From contig WELB01000127.1 of NCBI GenBank assembly GCA_009602725.1, forward strand, positions 266,316-330,315: a stretch of DNA of 64,000 nt, in the 5' to 3' direction. Made by a program: the position numbers and the translations under genes. The notes under the pieces were generated by a model, which was not told where the DNA came from, did not search any database, and saw only the letters and a list, made by a program, of their open reading frames with translations. The stretch comes from Spirogloea muscicola. Lineage: Eukaryota; Streptophyta; Zygnematophyceae; Spirogloeales; Spirogloeaceae. Below are positions 31,690 to 43,425 of this stretch, piece by piece. Position 1 is the stretch's first letter; each line of letters begins with the position of its first letter.

Positions 31690-34063
31690 GACTATCAAGT
31701 GAACTCCTTGGCGTCTAGCAAAATGCTCGCAGGCTCCCAAGAGCTGTGCTCCAAGCCATAAGCGTCACACTCAATGAGGACTTCCCTACTGCCTCGTCGC
31801 CCTCTCCTTGCAAGGATGCGCTTGACGACATATACCATACTCATGTCCCTTTTCCTGGCTTCCTGCAAGCATGATCTGTGTGGAGCCCTAGGCTTTTTCC
31901 ATATGTAGACTAGTATTGTTGCTGCCGAGGCAAGATGTGCAATTAGGCAACCTAGTCAGTTGCCGTATGGTGCCTACGTCATGCTGTAGAGTGACTACCT
32001 TCCGTTTGCTGCTAGAAGCTCAGGTCGCCATCCCGCTCGACCCCTCTGAGCTGGACACCGCCAAGTCTGGACTTGAGGAAGCTTCAGGAGTCTCATCTTA
32101 TGTGACGCCTGACTCAGAGCTTGATGGTTAATCTGCTCGGCACGCTTGCTGCGTGAGAACAAGGTAATGTGCCACCGATGTGTACCCCTCACCAACGACC
32201 TGCCAACCTTACAGCCGATTTGCCAACGAGAGAATCATAAATTGACATGCCGCATATTCTTGTTAGAATGATAGGGCTGTCATTAGTTGCACGCATATTC
32301 TTGTAGAATGATAGGGCTGTCATTAGTTGCACGCCTCGGCTTCTCCAACTCAGTAGCTCAGCTAGTCAAGGCGTCAAGCATGGAGTAAGTCGTGGCTTGA
32401 GAACCACGCACCTTCCTGTAGAGTTGCCCTGTGGGGGCCCAGCCCTTGTGCGACCTGCAGAAGCTGCAATTGCAGATGTCTCGGCAGACTGGGCACACCC
32501 ACTCCTTGTCGCTTGTGCCTCGAGCACATTCTCTCCGTATCTGCCATAACGTGAAAGGATCAGCATGTATGAGGATTTAGCCCATCAGCCAAAGGAGTGC
32601 AGGTGTGTACGAGTGTGCATATAGCACTATAGCACGAGTGTGCATGAGCCCCGTGATGTTCAGATAGTGCATGGTTGTGCACAACTCAGACACTGGGTGA
32701 ACAGCAAGAGCTGCTGAGAAACCTCACCTCATGAAGAGGCAGTCACCACAAATTGCCCACGGAGGGACTTGCACTTGGAACACTTTTGCCTGTGCTTGCA
32801 CACCCATCAGGATGCAGCAATGACTCGTACTGGTCCCCTTGTCGTCAAGCGATGCAGAAGCCAATGCTTGGCAATAAGTGTAGGCCGGTATTTGGACTTG
32901 GCACTCAACCACCAACTTATTAGCCTTGCTTGAAGCTGCCAGCAGCTCAGCTTTCCTAAGCTGACCTTCATTTGATTTGAGTTGTCCCCTTAAGATTGTC
33001 ATACACTCGCGTCTTTCCTGCATTGTAGGTGGTAACAGCACAATCAGCTGGCTGCCGACCTACAACATGCAGCAAGGGTTGGGAATGCGAGATAAGGTTG
33101 ATGAACAGATGGGTCATCGTGAGGGTTACACAAGCTGCAGAAGCCATTATCGCTGCCCTGCTTCTCAAAACGCTGAGAAGGCCGTCGTAAGCCACGGCCG
33201 TCAGCCAACATGTCGCGTGAGCAAAGCAGTCCCACGGAGCAAAGCTGGACTGTATGCTGTCCAGGCTGGACCTGTTGGCGAGATGAGCTGTGCCAGATAG
33301 CTGGGCACCATCGGGAGCGAAGCCGTCCTTGTTGAGTTGCCACGAACGGGCTGCGCTGCCCAGCAGCTGCTGGTGCTCGCGCGTTTACAACTCCAGCTTG
33401 CATTCGCCAGGCTGTAGCTTCTGCCACCGCCTCTCGCCGCTGCTGGCCAGCAATGGCCGCGCTTGCTGCGGCAATGCCGCAGTGGCACTCGGCTCATGGT
33501 AGTCCTTCTGAACTCCCGCCAACCTGGCCAGAGGCGGCAGGCAATTTGGAGTGTCAGCACTCTGTGGCCAGCTCGAGCTGAGCCGCGCTTGGCTGGAGAG
33601 CTCGTTCGCCGGCTCTGCGACGGCGACTGTGACAGAGCAAATCAAGTGCCTGAGGGACACGATGGAGCAGAGTGGGGACGTGACGTGATATCCTCCCCTC
33701 AGCTCATCTGACTGCCCATTGTTGATACGGGGCTACTGAGAGCGCCCTGTCTGCCTAGCCCGTGGCTCCGCTAACATGGTCATGTACACCTTCTGTGTGC
33801 ACCTGGCTTTCTCTTTCAGCCGCTCTCTCAATTTTGACAGCCGCGTCCCACTATCCTTTCATGTGAGCCCGGGAAGCGGACCTGCTGGAGGAGCGCCTGG
33901 CGGCAGCGTGGAGCAGCGGCGCTCGGCGCGGGGCGGCGGCGGCAGGCGGCGGCGGCGATGGCGGCGAGGGTGGCGGCGGTAAGGAGGCCGAGCTCAGCAG
34001 TTGCGCGCGGTTGGCGGCAAGGCGCGCCTGCCGCTGAAGCTCGTACGCCGTCAGCGGCGCCAT
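31690..34063 (-). pseudogene. CDCA7-like zf-4CXXC_R1/chromodomain gene, copy D (decayed)
   Basis: Starts MAPLTAYELQRQARLAANRA (34063). It retains LYTREHQRLLGSAA-type and RVYDNLKGTT-type exons, but the knuckle exon (about 32800-32730) carries a deletion removing the TLGQRTT stretch and then shifts frame. The YGENVLEAQA exon (about 32560) is frameshifted. The last exon has three stops in the Ser-rich linker. The chromodomain sequence is still readable near 31830-31740, but the cage Trp of WDGYG reads Cys (ECDAYG). Clearly non-functional. Confidence 0.75.
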
Positions 34064-34299
34064 GGCGCTCCATCACAACATGCACCCTCCGTCTTTGCAT
34101 GGCGGGGGTGCCCGGAGGAGGCGGGCAGTGCGGCCTTCTGGTCTGCGCAAGGCGGCCTTTCCCCGCCGGAACGGCAGGGCTCCCGTCAAAGCGGTCGCGC
34201 CCTCGGGCCTGCTCCCGCACTGGCGGGGGCTTCTGACGCTCGCCCTCCATGGAAGCAGGGTTTGAGGTTGAACGAATGGCCAGCCCAGACAGAATAAAC

Positions 34300-35370
34300 C
34301 AAGGGCCGGAGATAGGAAGCTCTTTGGAATGGCCCCTTCGGACCTTGTCGATGCGTTTCGGGCTGGCGGTTCCCAGCCCTCGCCCACCTTAGAAGAGCCA
34401 TGTTTTAAGAGCTTAAGAGCTTAAGAGCTCACTCCCTTTGAGGAAAGCTTTGGGAAAAGAAGAAGAAAGGGCTCGCCCAGTGAGGATAGGGGCTGGAAAA
34501 GCCAGCCCAAAACAAAGCTCTGAAATAGCGCTTCTTCCAAAGAAGGCCCTTCCAACCTTGCCAGATCTTTCCGGGCTGGCTGTTCATTGCCCTCGCTCCC
34601 TTCAAGAGAGCCTTTCCAACTTATGTGGCTGCAGCCTCTGGCTATAGACAGGGGACCCACTCCCCCGGAAACTACTTTCTCTGACCTGAGGCTGCTCAAC
34701 GGGATATTGGGAGAGAGACTCTAGAGGGCGATGGCTGTAGATTGCCAGCTGAAGAACAGAATGAAGAATGAGACAAATGACATTGAGCACCCAGTGGCTA
34801 CTTAAGACGCTGTGTATTCCAGCGCTTTTTTGGCCCCTTCACACTCTCTTCATGTTCTCTTTGAGCTGGCTAATCACAGCCATCGCCCTGTACTGGTAGA
34901 CTCTTCCCCTTCTGACGCCTTTCAGACCTTGTTCATTAGTTTCTCGGCTGGCCTATCACAGCCATCGCCCGCTACTGGAATCCTTCCTTCCGTTCGTTTC
35001 TTTGGGCTGGCATCTTTGTTCATTACCGGCCTTCCGGCAGTTCCAGACCTTGTACATTCCTCTGGAAAAGCTGTTCACTTTTGGGCTGGCCTCTCAGAGC
35101 CATTGTTCTACGTTGGATGAGCTATTTCTTCTTCTTCGGGCTGGCCTCTCGCAGCCATTGCCTTGCATTGCAGGAGCTATCCCCCATGTGGGAGCGGCGT
35201 GCGCGGACGGACGGGCGGACGTGCCGCCTCGGGGCAGGACTTGTTTTTTTCTTACATGTACTTTGGCCCCTTCGAACCCTGTCATCTCGTTTCGGGCTGG
35301 CTTCTCACAGCCCTTGCCCCCAGCGGGAGAGCCACTTCTGTTGTCTCTTCCTTTCGGCCTCTATGTGCTG
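34300..35370. repeat. Hairpin-like repeat array 4
   Basis: Cores near 34358, 34576, 34865, 34950, 35082, 35137 and 35296, with the retroelement-end relic GCTGCAGCCTCTGGCTATAG near 34629. A partial CCX 5' block lies at about 35190-35240. No gene is recognised. Confidence 0.65.
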
Positions 35371-35499
35371 ACTCGTGGTTACTAAGCGGGTCAGCTTAGC
35401 AGCAGGTGACGTACATTTGTCCAATGTGCTTGCCTTTGTACTTGGCCACACATGGCCTCCCCATCTCTTAATACACACGCATTCATTCTTTCGGCCGGG

Positions 35500-35712
35500 T
35501 GCCCGGGGGAGCGCGGGGAGCCGGGCTGGGAGGGCCAAGGCGGGAGCTTGGGCGGTGCGGGGGGGGCAGTGATCGCAGAGCGGGACGAGGCGCCCGGGGG
35601 GGGCCGGATCTTTGATTGGATCCGTGGGCTAATGCCGCCGCCGGGGCAACGGCCTGCGCGGGAAACCGGCCCCGCCACGTTGGCCAACGCGGCCTGAAGC
35701 TCCCCCCCCCCT
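35500..35712 (+). promoter_or_regulatory. Conserved 5' region of CCX type, here before a TPX2-like unit
   Basis: Same block as before the CCX copies, including GCGGGAAA at 35658-35665, but followed by a (CCG)n tract and a different reading frame. Confidence 0.5.
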
Positions 35713-35750
35713 CCTCCTCCTCCCACTCTCCCGCCAGACGCCCCTCCGCC

Positions 35751-35797
<47 letters not shown>

Positions 35798-35799
35798 AA

Positions 35800-37681
35800 G
35801 TTCAGGAGGACTGTGAAGGAGAGCGCAGGCCCTCCGACTGTGAAGGCGAGCGCAAGCCCATCAACTGTGTGCCGGACGACGGAGCCCGGCGGCTCCGGCG
35901 GCCGCCCTCGCGAGAGCTGCGACGGCCGCAACCTTGCGTGCGAGCGACCTCCGGGAGAGGCGGCGCCGCCGCCGCCGCTTCCGCCGCNCCGCTGGCCGGC
36001 CTGGGCCTCCTGCTGCTCAAGGCGCGCCACTCCTCTGCAGCCGCCGCTGCCAAGCCGCCTGCTCCCGCTCCCGCCGCCGCCGCCGCGCCTCCGCCGAGCT
36101 CTCCGCTGCCGGCCCTGGTCGCCAGCGCCGCGGGCGTCGCCGCCGACTCCACGCGCGCGCCGCCGGTGCCGCGGTACATGGCGGCCACGTTCGCGAGCAC
36201 GGCCATGGCAGCACGCTCGCCCGCGGAGGCCACGCCCAGAGACTGGCCGCTTGCGCTCCGCCAGGCTCCCGCCCGGGCAAGCCACGGCTCTCTTTCCCAG
36301 CTGTCATGTGCCTGTGCCTTGCAGCCGGCTCTGCGCGCTGCTTGTGGGCCTTGCCGCCTCTGACGCTGGCAACCTCGCAGGGGCTTGCCCACTGACGCGC
36401 CGCCACGCTCGCCGTGTCGCCGCCGACGACATCGGGTGACCAGTTGTGCCTGACGGCCCGCGCCACTCCATTGTACAGGTGTCCAAAATCTTGGCAATCA
36501 GGGTGACCGCAATTCCCCGCCCGACCCGGCCCGAGGCCGACAAGAGCGTCGGTGCTCAACATCCTGGGGCCAAGATGGTGCAACGGCGCCCGATTGTCTC
36601 ACATTCGCTTGCGAGGAAGCACCTTCTGCCGCACGCCGCCAGCTGTCAGGCGGCAGCCCAAGTACTGCCCATTCCACATCAGCTTCTGCTGCCAATCTCG
36701 ACCAATCTCGTCTGGTCTAGACAGCTCTGAAAGTCTATTTTGGTGGTCTGGTCCCTCAAGGCGTAGGTTACGGGTGTCTGGAAGGCTCTTGATGCAAGGC
36801 ACAGGATGCATAGAGATTGACAGGCTGTGTGCTCTCTGACCTGCAGATACCTGCACAGGAGAAAGGCGACGCAAAGAACGGGGCAAAGAACCCCGTCCAA
36901 GTGCTCCACCAAGGGGAGTGCAATGTAGCTGGTCAAGGCCGTACCATGACCAGAATGCAGCTGCTACCGCTGCCGATGCCGCAGAAGGCCGAGGTCAGCC
37001 TGATCCAGCAAGATGCCAGGATGCTTGATGCTTTGACCTTTCATGTCTTTTCTCGTGAACCAATGATGATGTCTTTCACAGTCCTGCCCGAGAGGCTCAG
37101 GACCCTCATCTTCCCTGGCACACCTTGTTGATTCTAACCAAGTGTGCTGGTCTCCTTGCCACAGCCGTGCAAAAGCCCCGCGCCAAGACCGTCTGGCCTA
37201 CGGTGCCCAGGTCTCCTGGCCAGCGCTGCACGCGCCCGACGGAGAAGGCTCATGCACGAGCAGGTTAACAAGCGTAGCGCTGGCGGAGCCTGCTGAACCG
37301 TTGTTAGGCAGTGTTCTCCCGTCTCCCTCACATAAAGCGACCTTGTCAGACGAGGTTTGCCGCGGCTGCAGTGCTAGTAGGTGCCGACCACGTCCTTGCA
37401 TGCTGAGTCGTCTGTCCTGCATTGGCCGCTTGCAGTCACTGCTGCATGAACCTGATCAATGCCTGCTGTTGCATAGGCGTTCACAGCATCCCCTGACTGC
37501 CGCAAAGCACCCTGACTGCGCAGGTTGCCCAGCTCCGCTTTTTGTCCGAGCTGGCAGCGAGGCAAGCCCGGGTGGAGATGCTGAAGGCAGAAGCTCAGCA
37601 AATTGCCGAGCTGAGGCGAACACTGGTGCACAAGCCCCTGCCGATGCCGTCATTCCGGCGGGTCTACAAACCCCTCCCGTG
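35800..37681 (+). CDS. Putative TPX2-motif protein, unit E (partly resolved)
   Basis: The terminal exon is the supportable part. After the acceptor CTGACTGCGCAG (ending 37523) it reads VAQLRFLSELAARQARVEML, then AEAQQIAELRRTLVHKPLPM and PSFRRVYKPLP with stop at 37679-37681. The pattern LR..LV.K..PMP.F.R.FKP is the C-terminal signature of TPX2-type microtubule-associated proteins. A candidate N-terminal exon (RYMAATFASTAMAARSPAEA, about 36170) has a relative at 39.63 kb. The middle exons are not resolved; an N at 35988 lies within. The copies at 40.6 kb (minus) and 41.5-41.7 kb (plus) are decayed relatives. Could also be a gene fragment captured by the repeat unit. Confidence 0.45.
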
Positions 37682-37689
37682 AGGCACTC

Positions 37690-39120
37690 GACTCAGCTCC
37701 ACAGCGTGCATCCATGCTGGACGCTGCACCCAAGCTTTCTCGTGCTTCTCTGCCATGGCAAAAAGTGAAAGAACAATGGCGGTCCTGCGTGTGCTGGTGC
37801 GGAATTACTGCTGAATTGCAAGAATTGTCTTCATGCTGGGTCGAGCTGACAAGGTTTCGCTGCACACCTGAGCAGGTCCAAACGGAAGCGGACAATCGCA
37901 CGACTTCCAGCATTCAAACAGCTGGCCAGCCGCAAGCACCACATATGTGCGAGGTCAGTGCTCTGTGCCTCGGATCAAACACGCCTAGCAGCACAAAGTA
38001 GCACCTTGTGGTCTTGCTTTTACTGCTGCACCAAGCTGCGGACTGTTCTTAGCATGCCTGAGCTGTCCTGGTTATTGTGCTGCTTGTTGAGGCCAGTAAA
38101 GACGTCCCATATGTAGTGCATAACCTGCAGCCATACCCCGCAAACCTTCCACCCCATGCACCTAACGGGAAAGCTGTGCTTGGTTATCGCAGTCGTGGCT
38201 TTCAGTGATAGCTGGTTTTGAGAGGCTGGACCCCACTTGGCTCAGACGACTATTGCTGGAACTCGGCTCCATCCACCTTCACGACATTCTACACTGATTC
38301 GCTAGGCAGTCTTGCACTGGTTGCTCATCCGAATCTAGCTCGCGTACCAAGCACGTTGATAGTCAATATCAATTTCATAAATAGCCTGTACAACAGAATG
38401 TAGTATGTCTTCTTCAGCCAGGCGCCGGCCTTCGGTGAGGAAAAGGAGGAGATTCACCATACCAGGCTTGGCCAACCCGAGTATCCTATTTCAGTGCAGA
38501 ATCCAAGGAGATGGCAGAAGTAGCTGAGGTGGCAGGTCAAATACCTCAGATTGCCTTAGTCCACTAGACGCTTAGAGCGCTGCTTTATCTCACCAAGAGT
38601 TGTGTTCTAATATGGGCACAGCATATGGGTACAACGCCACACCGTGTGACATTCCACTCGGTTCAAGTGCAGTGCCTTGCTCTCTCAAGTAGTCGTATTT
38701 CTGGCTGCTTACACTCCCACTCGCTTTGCTCTTGCTTGCACTCGCTTGAGTCTGGTCTGTTCTTGTCTGGCTTCTGCTTCTCCTCTCACCAACATATCCA
38801 TCACTCTAGAAATTCAACTATTGGCACGGATCCTTCTTCTGGCGAAGCTAATACTCGTAAATCGCAGAACACAGAGAGCACAGAGTTTGACGAGTCCTGA
38901 AAACTGAGCGGTCCCACTGTCAATTTGTGTACAGCGCAGCCGCTGACCTTGGCAGGTCGGCAATGGCCATAGATGAGTCCGGAGGAACACGAACCAGCTG
39001 ACAGAGGCCTGTCTTGCTGCGCAAAGGGACTCACGAAGTAGTGCCGGCTGGCCTGGAAGGCTTTTGGCAGAATGCCAGGATGTGAGCGGCCTGAACACCG
39101 GCATGCAGACAACAGGATAG
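37690..39120. other. 3' flank and gene-poor stretch
   Basis: 37.69-38.13 kb is the 3' flank shared with 41.7-42.15 kb. From 38.13 to 39.12 kb no domain, RNA gene or repeat partner was recognised. Confidence 0.45.
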
Positions 39121-39129
39121 CGCGACACG

Positions 39130-39920
39130 GCAGCGGTGTCCGCTGCCCGGGCGGACGTGCGCGTGCGGTGCCACGCCCGCCGGTGGCCAGCGGCCCGAAA
39201 CTTTGCGACAGCCTGCCTGCGGGATGGCGGGCAGCGGGGCGGCCAAGTCAACCGGAAGTTAACCAACGGGGGGCCCAAGGGAAAAGCGCGGCCGGATTGA
39301 CTGGTGGCTGGGAGAAGCCAGCCCAAAAGGAATGGACAAGGTCAGGAGGAGCCGAATGGCGCAGAAAGCAAGGGACTAAGTGCTAAGACGACAAGGAGGC
39401 TCTCAGTAAGCTCTAGTCAGCAAGTGCAGGTCAGAATAGCTAGAGGCAAGAGACGGCAAACGGCCCTCGGGGGAAGTTGGCCGCCCACGCAACCCGGGCA
39501 CCGCGGCTCCCCCTCGGCTCATTTTCTCGCCCAGGCACGCCTCCCCTCGCCGCCGTCGCCACCACCGCCGCCGCCGCCGCGCCGCCGCCATGGCCGCCGC
39601 CGCCCTAGCCGCCGCGCCGCCCACTGCCGCCGTGCATGGCGGCCACGCTCGCGAGGCACGGCCATGCAGCACACCCGGCCGCAGCGGCCGGGCCCTCACA
39701 ACAGTCGCTGGCGCTGTGGGCGGCGCCTCTCCAGGCAAGCCACGGGCCCGTCCCTTGCTTCGATATGCGCGTTGGCCTTGCAGCCGGCTCCACCTTGCAG
39801 AGTGCACTCGCCGCTTGCGGCCCTCATGTCCTGCCGACTGTGGTGCTGGCAGCCTCGCAGATCAGGTGCTTGCACCGTGTGCAGTACGGCACCAGCCTCT
39901 CGGCAACAGCGTTTTGAGGG
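39130..39920 (+). pseudogene. Unit G: partial CCX-type 5' block and Z-type N-terminal region
   Basis: 39135-39245 partly matches the conserved 5' block. After a (CCG)n tract the frame reads MAAAALAAAPPTAAVHGGHA, and from there DNA resembles 36.17-36.40 kb (ATGGCGGCCACGCTCGCGAG). The frame is not collinear with the unit E counterpart, so at least one is shifted. Confidence 0.4.
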
Positions 39921-40443
39921 CAATCAAAAGCCTCAACTGCGACCGGCCAAGCACAGGGTAAGGCTTGGGTGCATGAGGTACGAGGTGGCAGCGCATGGCC
40001 TGCAGATTGCGCACTACCTATAAGACGTCTTCTACCGGCCTGGTCAAGCGGCACAATAACCAGGACGGCCAGCGCATGCCAAGAAACGAAAGTGCTTGTG
40101 CAGCAGTAAAAGCAAGACGACAAGGTGCTACTCTGTGCCGCTCTCAGGGTGTTTTGGCTCCGAGGCACGGAGCACTGACCTGGCACGTATGTGGTGCAGG
40201 CGGCTGGCTAGCAGCTGGAGCGCTGGAAGGTGAGGAATCGTCAGCTTCTTTGCGGACCTGCTAAGGTGTGCAGCAAGACCTGGTCAATGTAACCCGATGA
40301 TGACACAAGCCATGCAAGTCCACAGTTCATTCGCACCAGCTCACGCAGGACCGGCGTTGTTCTTCAGGCAGTGCTGCAGCGGAGGCGCACAGGAAGGCTT
40401 GGCTGCAGTGGCCAGCATGCATGCACGCTGTGCGCCCAGTGCT

Positions 40444-40612
40444 TCATGGGAGGCGTTTGAATAGCCGCCGGAATGACGGCACCAGCAGCGGCTTGTGGAC
40501 TAGCGTCCTCCGCAGCTCAGCAATTTCCCGGGCTTCCTCCTTCCGCTTTTCCACCTCCCCGCCTCCGCTTGCCTCGCTGCCAGCTGAGACAAGCGGCGGA
40601 GCTGGGCAACGT
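40444..40612 (-). pseudogene. TPX2-motif exon, inverted decayed copy
   Basis: The minus strand reads VEKRKEEAREIAELRRTLVH, then KPLLVPSFRRLFKRLP and stop. The splice acceptor seen in other copies (GCGCAG) reads GCGCAC here, and an indel shifts the upstream half. Confidence 0.55.
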
Positions 40613-41521
40613 GCGCAGTCAGGGTGCTTGGCAGCAGTCAGCTTATGCTGCGGACGCCTACGCAGCAGCAGGCAACATTCAGGTACATGCTGCACCATCA
40701 GTGACTGCAAGCAACAATGCAGGACAGACGACTGAACATGCAATTACCTGGTCGGACCTTCTGACAGGCCCACTAGCACTCTAGTTGTGACAGATCTCGT
40801 CTGACACGGTGGCTCAATGTGAGGGGGGACGGGAGTATACTGCCTGACGACAATTGAGCAGGCTGCGCCAATGCTGCGCTTGTTTACCTGGTCGTGCATA
40901 TGCCTTCTCCATTAGGCGCGTGCAGCGATGTCCAGGAGAGCAGGGCGTGGCCTCGCAGGAGCTCCTGACGCGGGCCTTTTACGCGGCTATGGCATGGACA
41001 CCGGCACACTCGGGTACTTTCAGCTTCTAAGTGTGCCAGGGAGCCGCAGAAACCGAGGAGGGGCTCGGGCCCTCGTCTTTTCCTGCGCCTCCCTGGTACA
41101 CATAGAGCTGAAGTACCCGAGTGTGCCGGTGCCTTCGCCACAGCCGCCTGAAAGGAAAGGCCAGCGCCAAGAGCTCCTGCCATGCCGTGCCCTGCTCTCC
41201 TAGACAGCGCTGCACGCGCCTGATGTGGAAGACTTGTACACGACGAGGTTGACAAGTGCAGCGCTGAACCAGCCTGCTAAATCGTAGATAGGCGGTATTC
41301 TCCCTGTCACCCCTCGCACAAGCGACTATTGTTCACGAGCTATGCCACGGCTGGAGTGCTAGTAGGCCTGTAGGATGATGCCGACCAGGTCCTTGCATGC
41401 TGAGTCGCTGTCCTGCATTAGCTGCTAGCAGTCACTGCTGTTGCTGCATGTACCTGGTCATTGCCTGCTGCTGCTGGGGTCCGCAGCATCCACTGATTGC
41501 TGCAGAGCATCCTGACTGCGC

Positions 41522-41695
41522 AGCTTGCCAAGCACTGGCGCTGGTCTCAGCAGGCAGCAAGGCAAGCGGAGCAAGGCAAGCGGAAGTGGAAAAGCGGAAG
41601 GAGGAAGCCCGGCAAATTGCTGATCTGCGGAGGACGCTAGTCCACAAGCTGCTGACAATGCCGTCATTCCGGCGGGTTTTTAGACCCCTCCCGTG
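41522..41695 (+). pseudogene. TPX2-motif terminal exon, unit G
   Basis: After CTGACTGCGCAG the exon reads a frame interrupted by a 10-bp-type duplication (GCAAGCGGAGCAAGGCAAGC), then VEKRKEEARQIADLRRTLVH and MPSFRRVFRPLP with stop. The C-terminal signature is kept; the junction to the upstream frame is shifted. Confidence 0.5.
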
Positions 41696-42419
41696 AGCCA
41701 CTCGACTCAGATCCACAGCGTGCATCCATGCTGGCCACTGCACCCAAGCTTTCTCGTGCTTCTCTGCTATGGCAAATCTTGAAACAACAATGCCGGCCTG
41801 CGTGTTGCTGGTGTGAAACCACTGCTGACGCGCACGGGTTATGACTTGACGAGGTCTACGTGCACACCTGAGCAGGTCCACAAAGAAGCTGACCACCCCC
41901 CTTCTTCCAGTGTTCCAACTGCTGGCCAGCCGCCTGCACCACATAATTGCCAGGTCAGTGCTCCGTACCTCAGAGCAGACACGCCGAGTAGCACAAAGTA
42001 GCACCTTGTGGTCTTGCTTACACTGCTGCACCAACCTGATCTTTACTTCTCTCGACGTGCCTTCTCTCAACGTGCCTAAGTTGTCCTGGTCATGTGCCGC
42101 TTGACGAGGCCGGAAAGACGTCCCATATGTAGTGCGCCGCAGGCCACAACACACTGCAAACCTCTGACCTCATGCACCTGAGGTTACTGCTGTGCTTGCC
42201 TGCTTACAGACGAGGCATATTGGTTGCCCACAGAACCCTGCTGCCGAGAGGCTGGTGCCCGATTGCATTCAGCGGCGCGGCTGATGACAAGGCTTGGAAA
42301 GCTTAGGGCTCAGTCACAGAGGTGCTGGACGCACTCGAGCACATTGAGACCAGGGGATTATTGACGAGCGCTATGGAGCCCGCCGTCGAGGCGCTGACCC
42401 ATTTGTAGAGTAGGCCTCG

Positions 42420-42860
42420 TTCTTGCTGGACCCCTTGTGGCCCTCTGGGACCCTGTACAATTCTCTCACAGCCACTACCTTACAATTTAAGGGCAATTTC
42501 ATTTGGGCAGGCCTTTCAGAGTCACTGCTCTACATTGGAGAAGCCTTTCTTGCTTTTGGGCTGGCCTTCATAGCCATTGCCTTACAGTAAAAGAGCTCTT
42601 TTCTCAGATGGAAAAGCAGCCCTTCCAAATGGACAGCAGTGGCTGTGAGAGGTCAGCCCAAAGAAACGGACAAGGTCCGGAAGGGAAGAAAACAGCGCTC
42701 CCAGATTGACAGCAGTGGCTGTGAGAAGCCAGCCCGAAAAGGAATGACATCGCGCTTCAGGCTCCTCCGTCATTTGGCCCCTTCGAACCTCTGTCAAGTC
42801 TTTTCGGGCTGGCTTTTCACAGCCCTTGCCCCCATTGGGAGAGCCACTTTTCGCAAAAGG
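42420..42860. repeat. Hairpin-like repeat array 5 (short)
   Basis: Cores at about 42506, 42558 and 42805, some in inverted form (CTGTGAGAAGCCAGCCC near 42718). No gene is recognised between 42.19 and 42.87 kb. Confidence 0.6.
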
Positions 42861-42869
42861 AATGGACAA

Positions 42870-43260
42870 GGTGGGAGCGGCGTCCGCGGCCCGGGCGGAC
42901 GTGGGGCCTCCGGGCAGGACTGAGAATTTGCTCGCTCATAGGAAAAAGGACAGCGCGGCCAGATTGATAGGAACGTGGGGCTAGCAAACCCAGCCTAGAA
43001 GAGATTGGACATTTCCGGAGGCCACAAAACGGTGCCGGAAAGCAGGACTCGTTCGGCGTGGTGCCCCGGGAGCGCGGGCAGCCGGGCCGGGGGGCCGGGA
43101 GGGCCAAGGCGGGAGCTTGGGTGGTGCGGGGGGCCTGATCGCAGAGCGGGACGGGGCGCCGAATCGGATCCGTGGGCTAATGCAACTGGCAACGGCCTGC
43201 GCGGGCAACCGGCCCGCCACGTTGGCCAACGCGGCCTGAAGCTCCCCCCCCCCCCCTCCC
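42870..43260 (+). promoter_or_regulatory. Conserved CCX 5' region, unit F (E2F-type site altered)
   Basis: The block is split by about 110 bp of other sequence (42930-43040). The E2F-type site found in other units is changed to GCGGGCAA near 43200. Confidence 0.5.
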
Positions 43261-43425
43261 TCGCCAGACGCTCCTCCCCTCCCGCCGCCGCCGCCGCCTG
43301 CGCCGCCTGCGCCGCCGCCGCCGCCGCCACAGTCGTCGCCGACGCCGCTGCAGAGAAAAGGGGGGTGGTGAGAAGGTGGAGGCAAGCCGGGAAAGTAGGG
43401 GTGGGTCTGAGTATGCGAATCGCAC

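Larger units (their letters stand above)
39960..42190. repeat. Imperfect 2.2-kb palindrome centred near 41.07 kb
   Basis: Left-arm landmarks (TGCATGAGGTAC at 39972, GAGGTGCTACTCTGTG-type sequence near 40128, the TPX2-like exon near 40450-40600) recur in reverse complement in the right arm (TPX2-like exon 41522-41695, GTAGCACCTTGTGGTC near 41998, CCTCATGCACCTGAGG near 42169). The tip, 40928-41210, is itself an inverted repeat with about 100-bp arms around TGTGCCGGTG / CACCGGCACA. Arms are diverged with small indels. Confidence 0.7.

Noticed and set aside
38520-38610. Possible tRNA-like stretch (AGTGGACTAAGGCA on the minus strand)
   Set aside because: No acceptor stem or T-arm could be paired around it.
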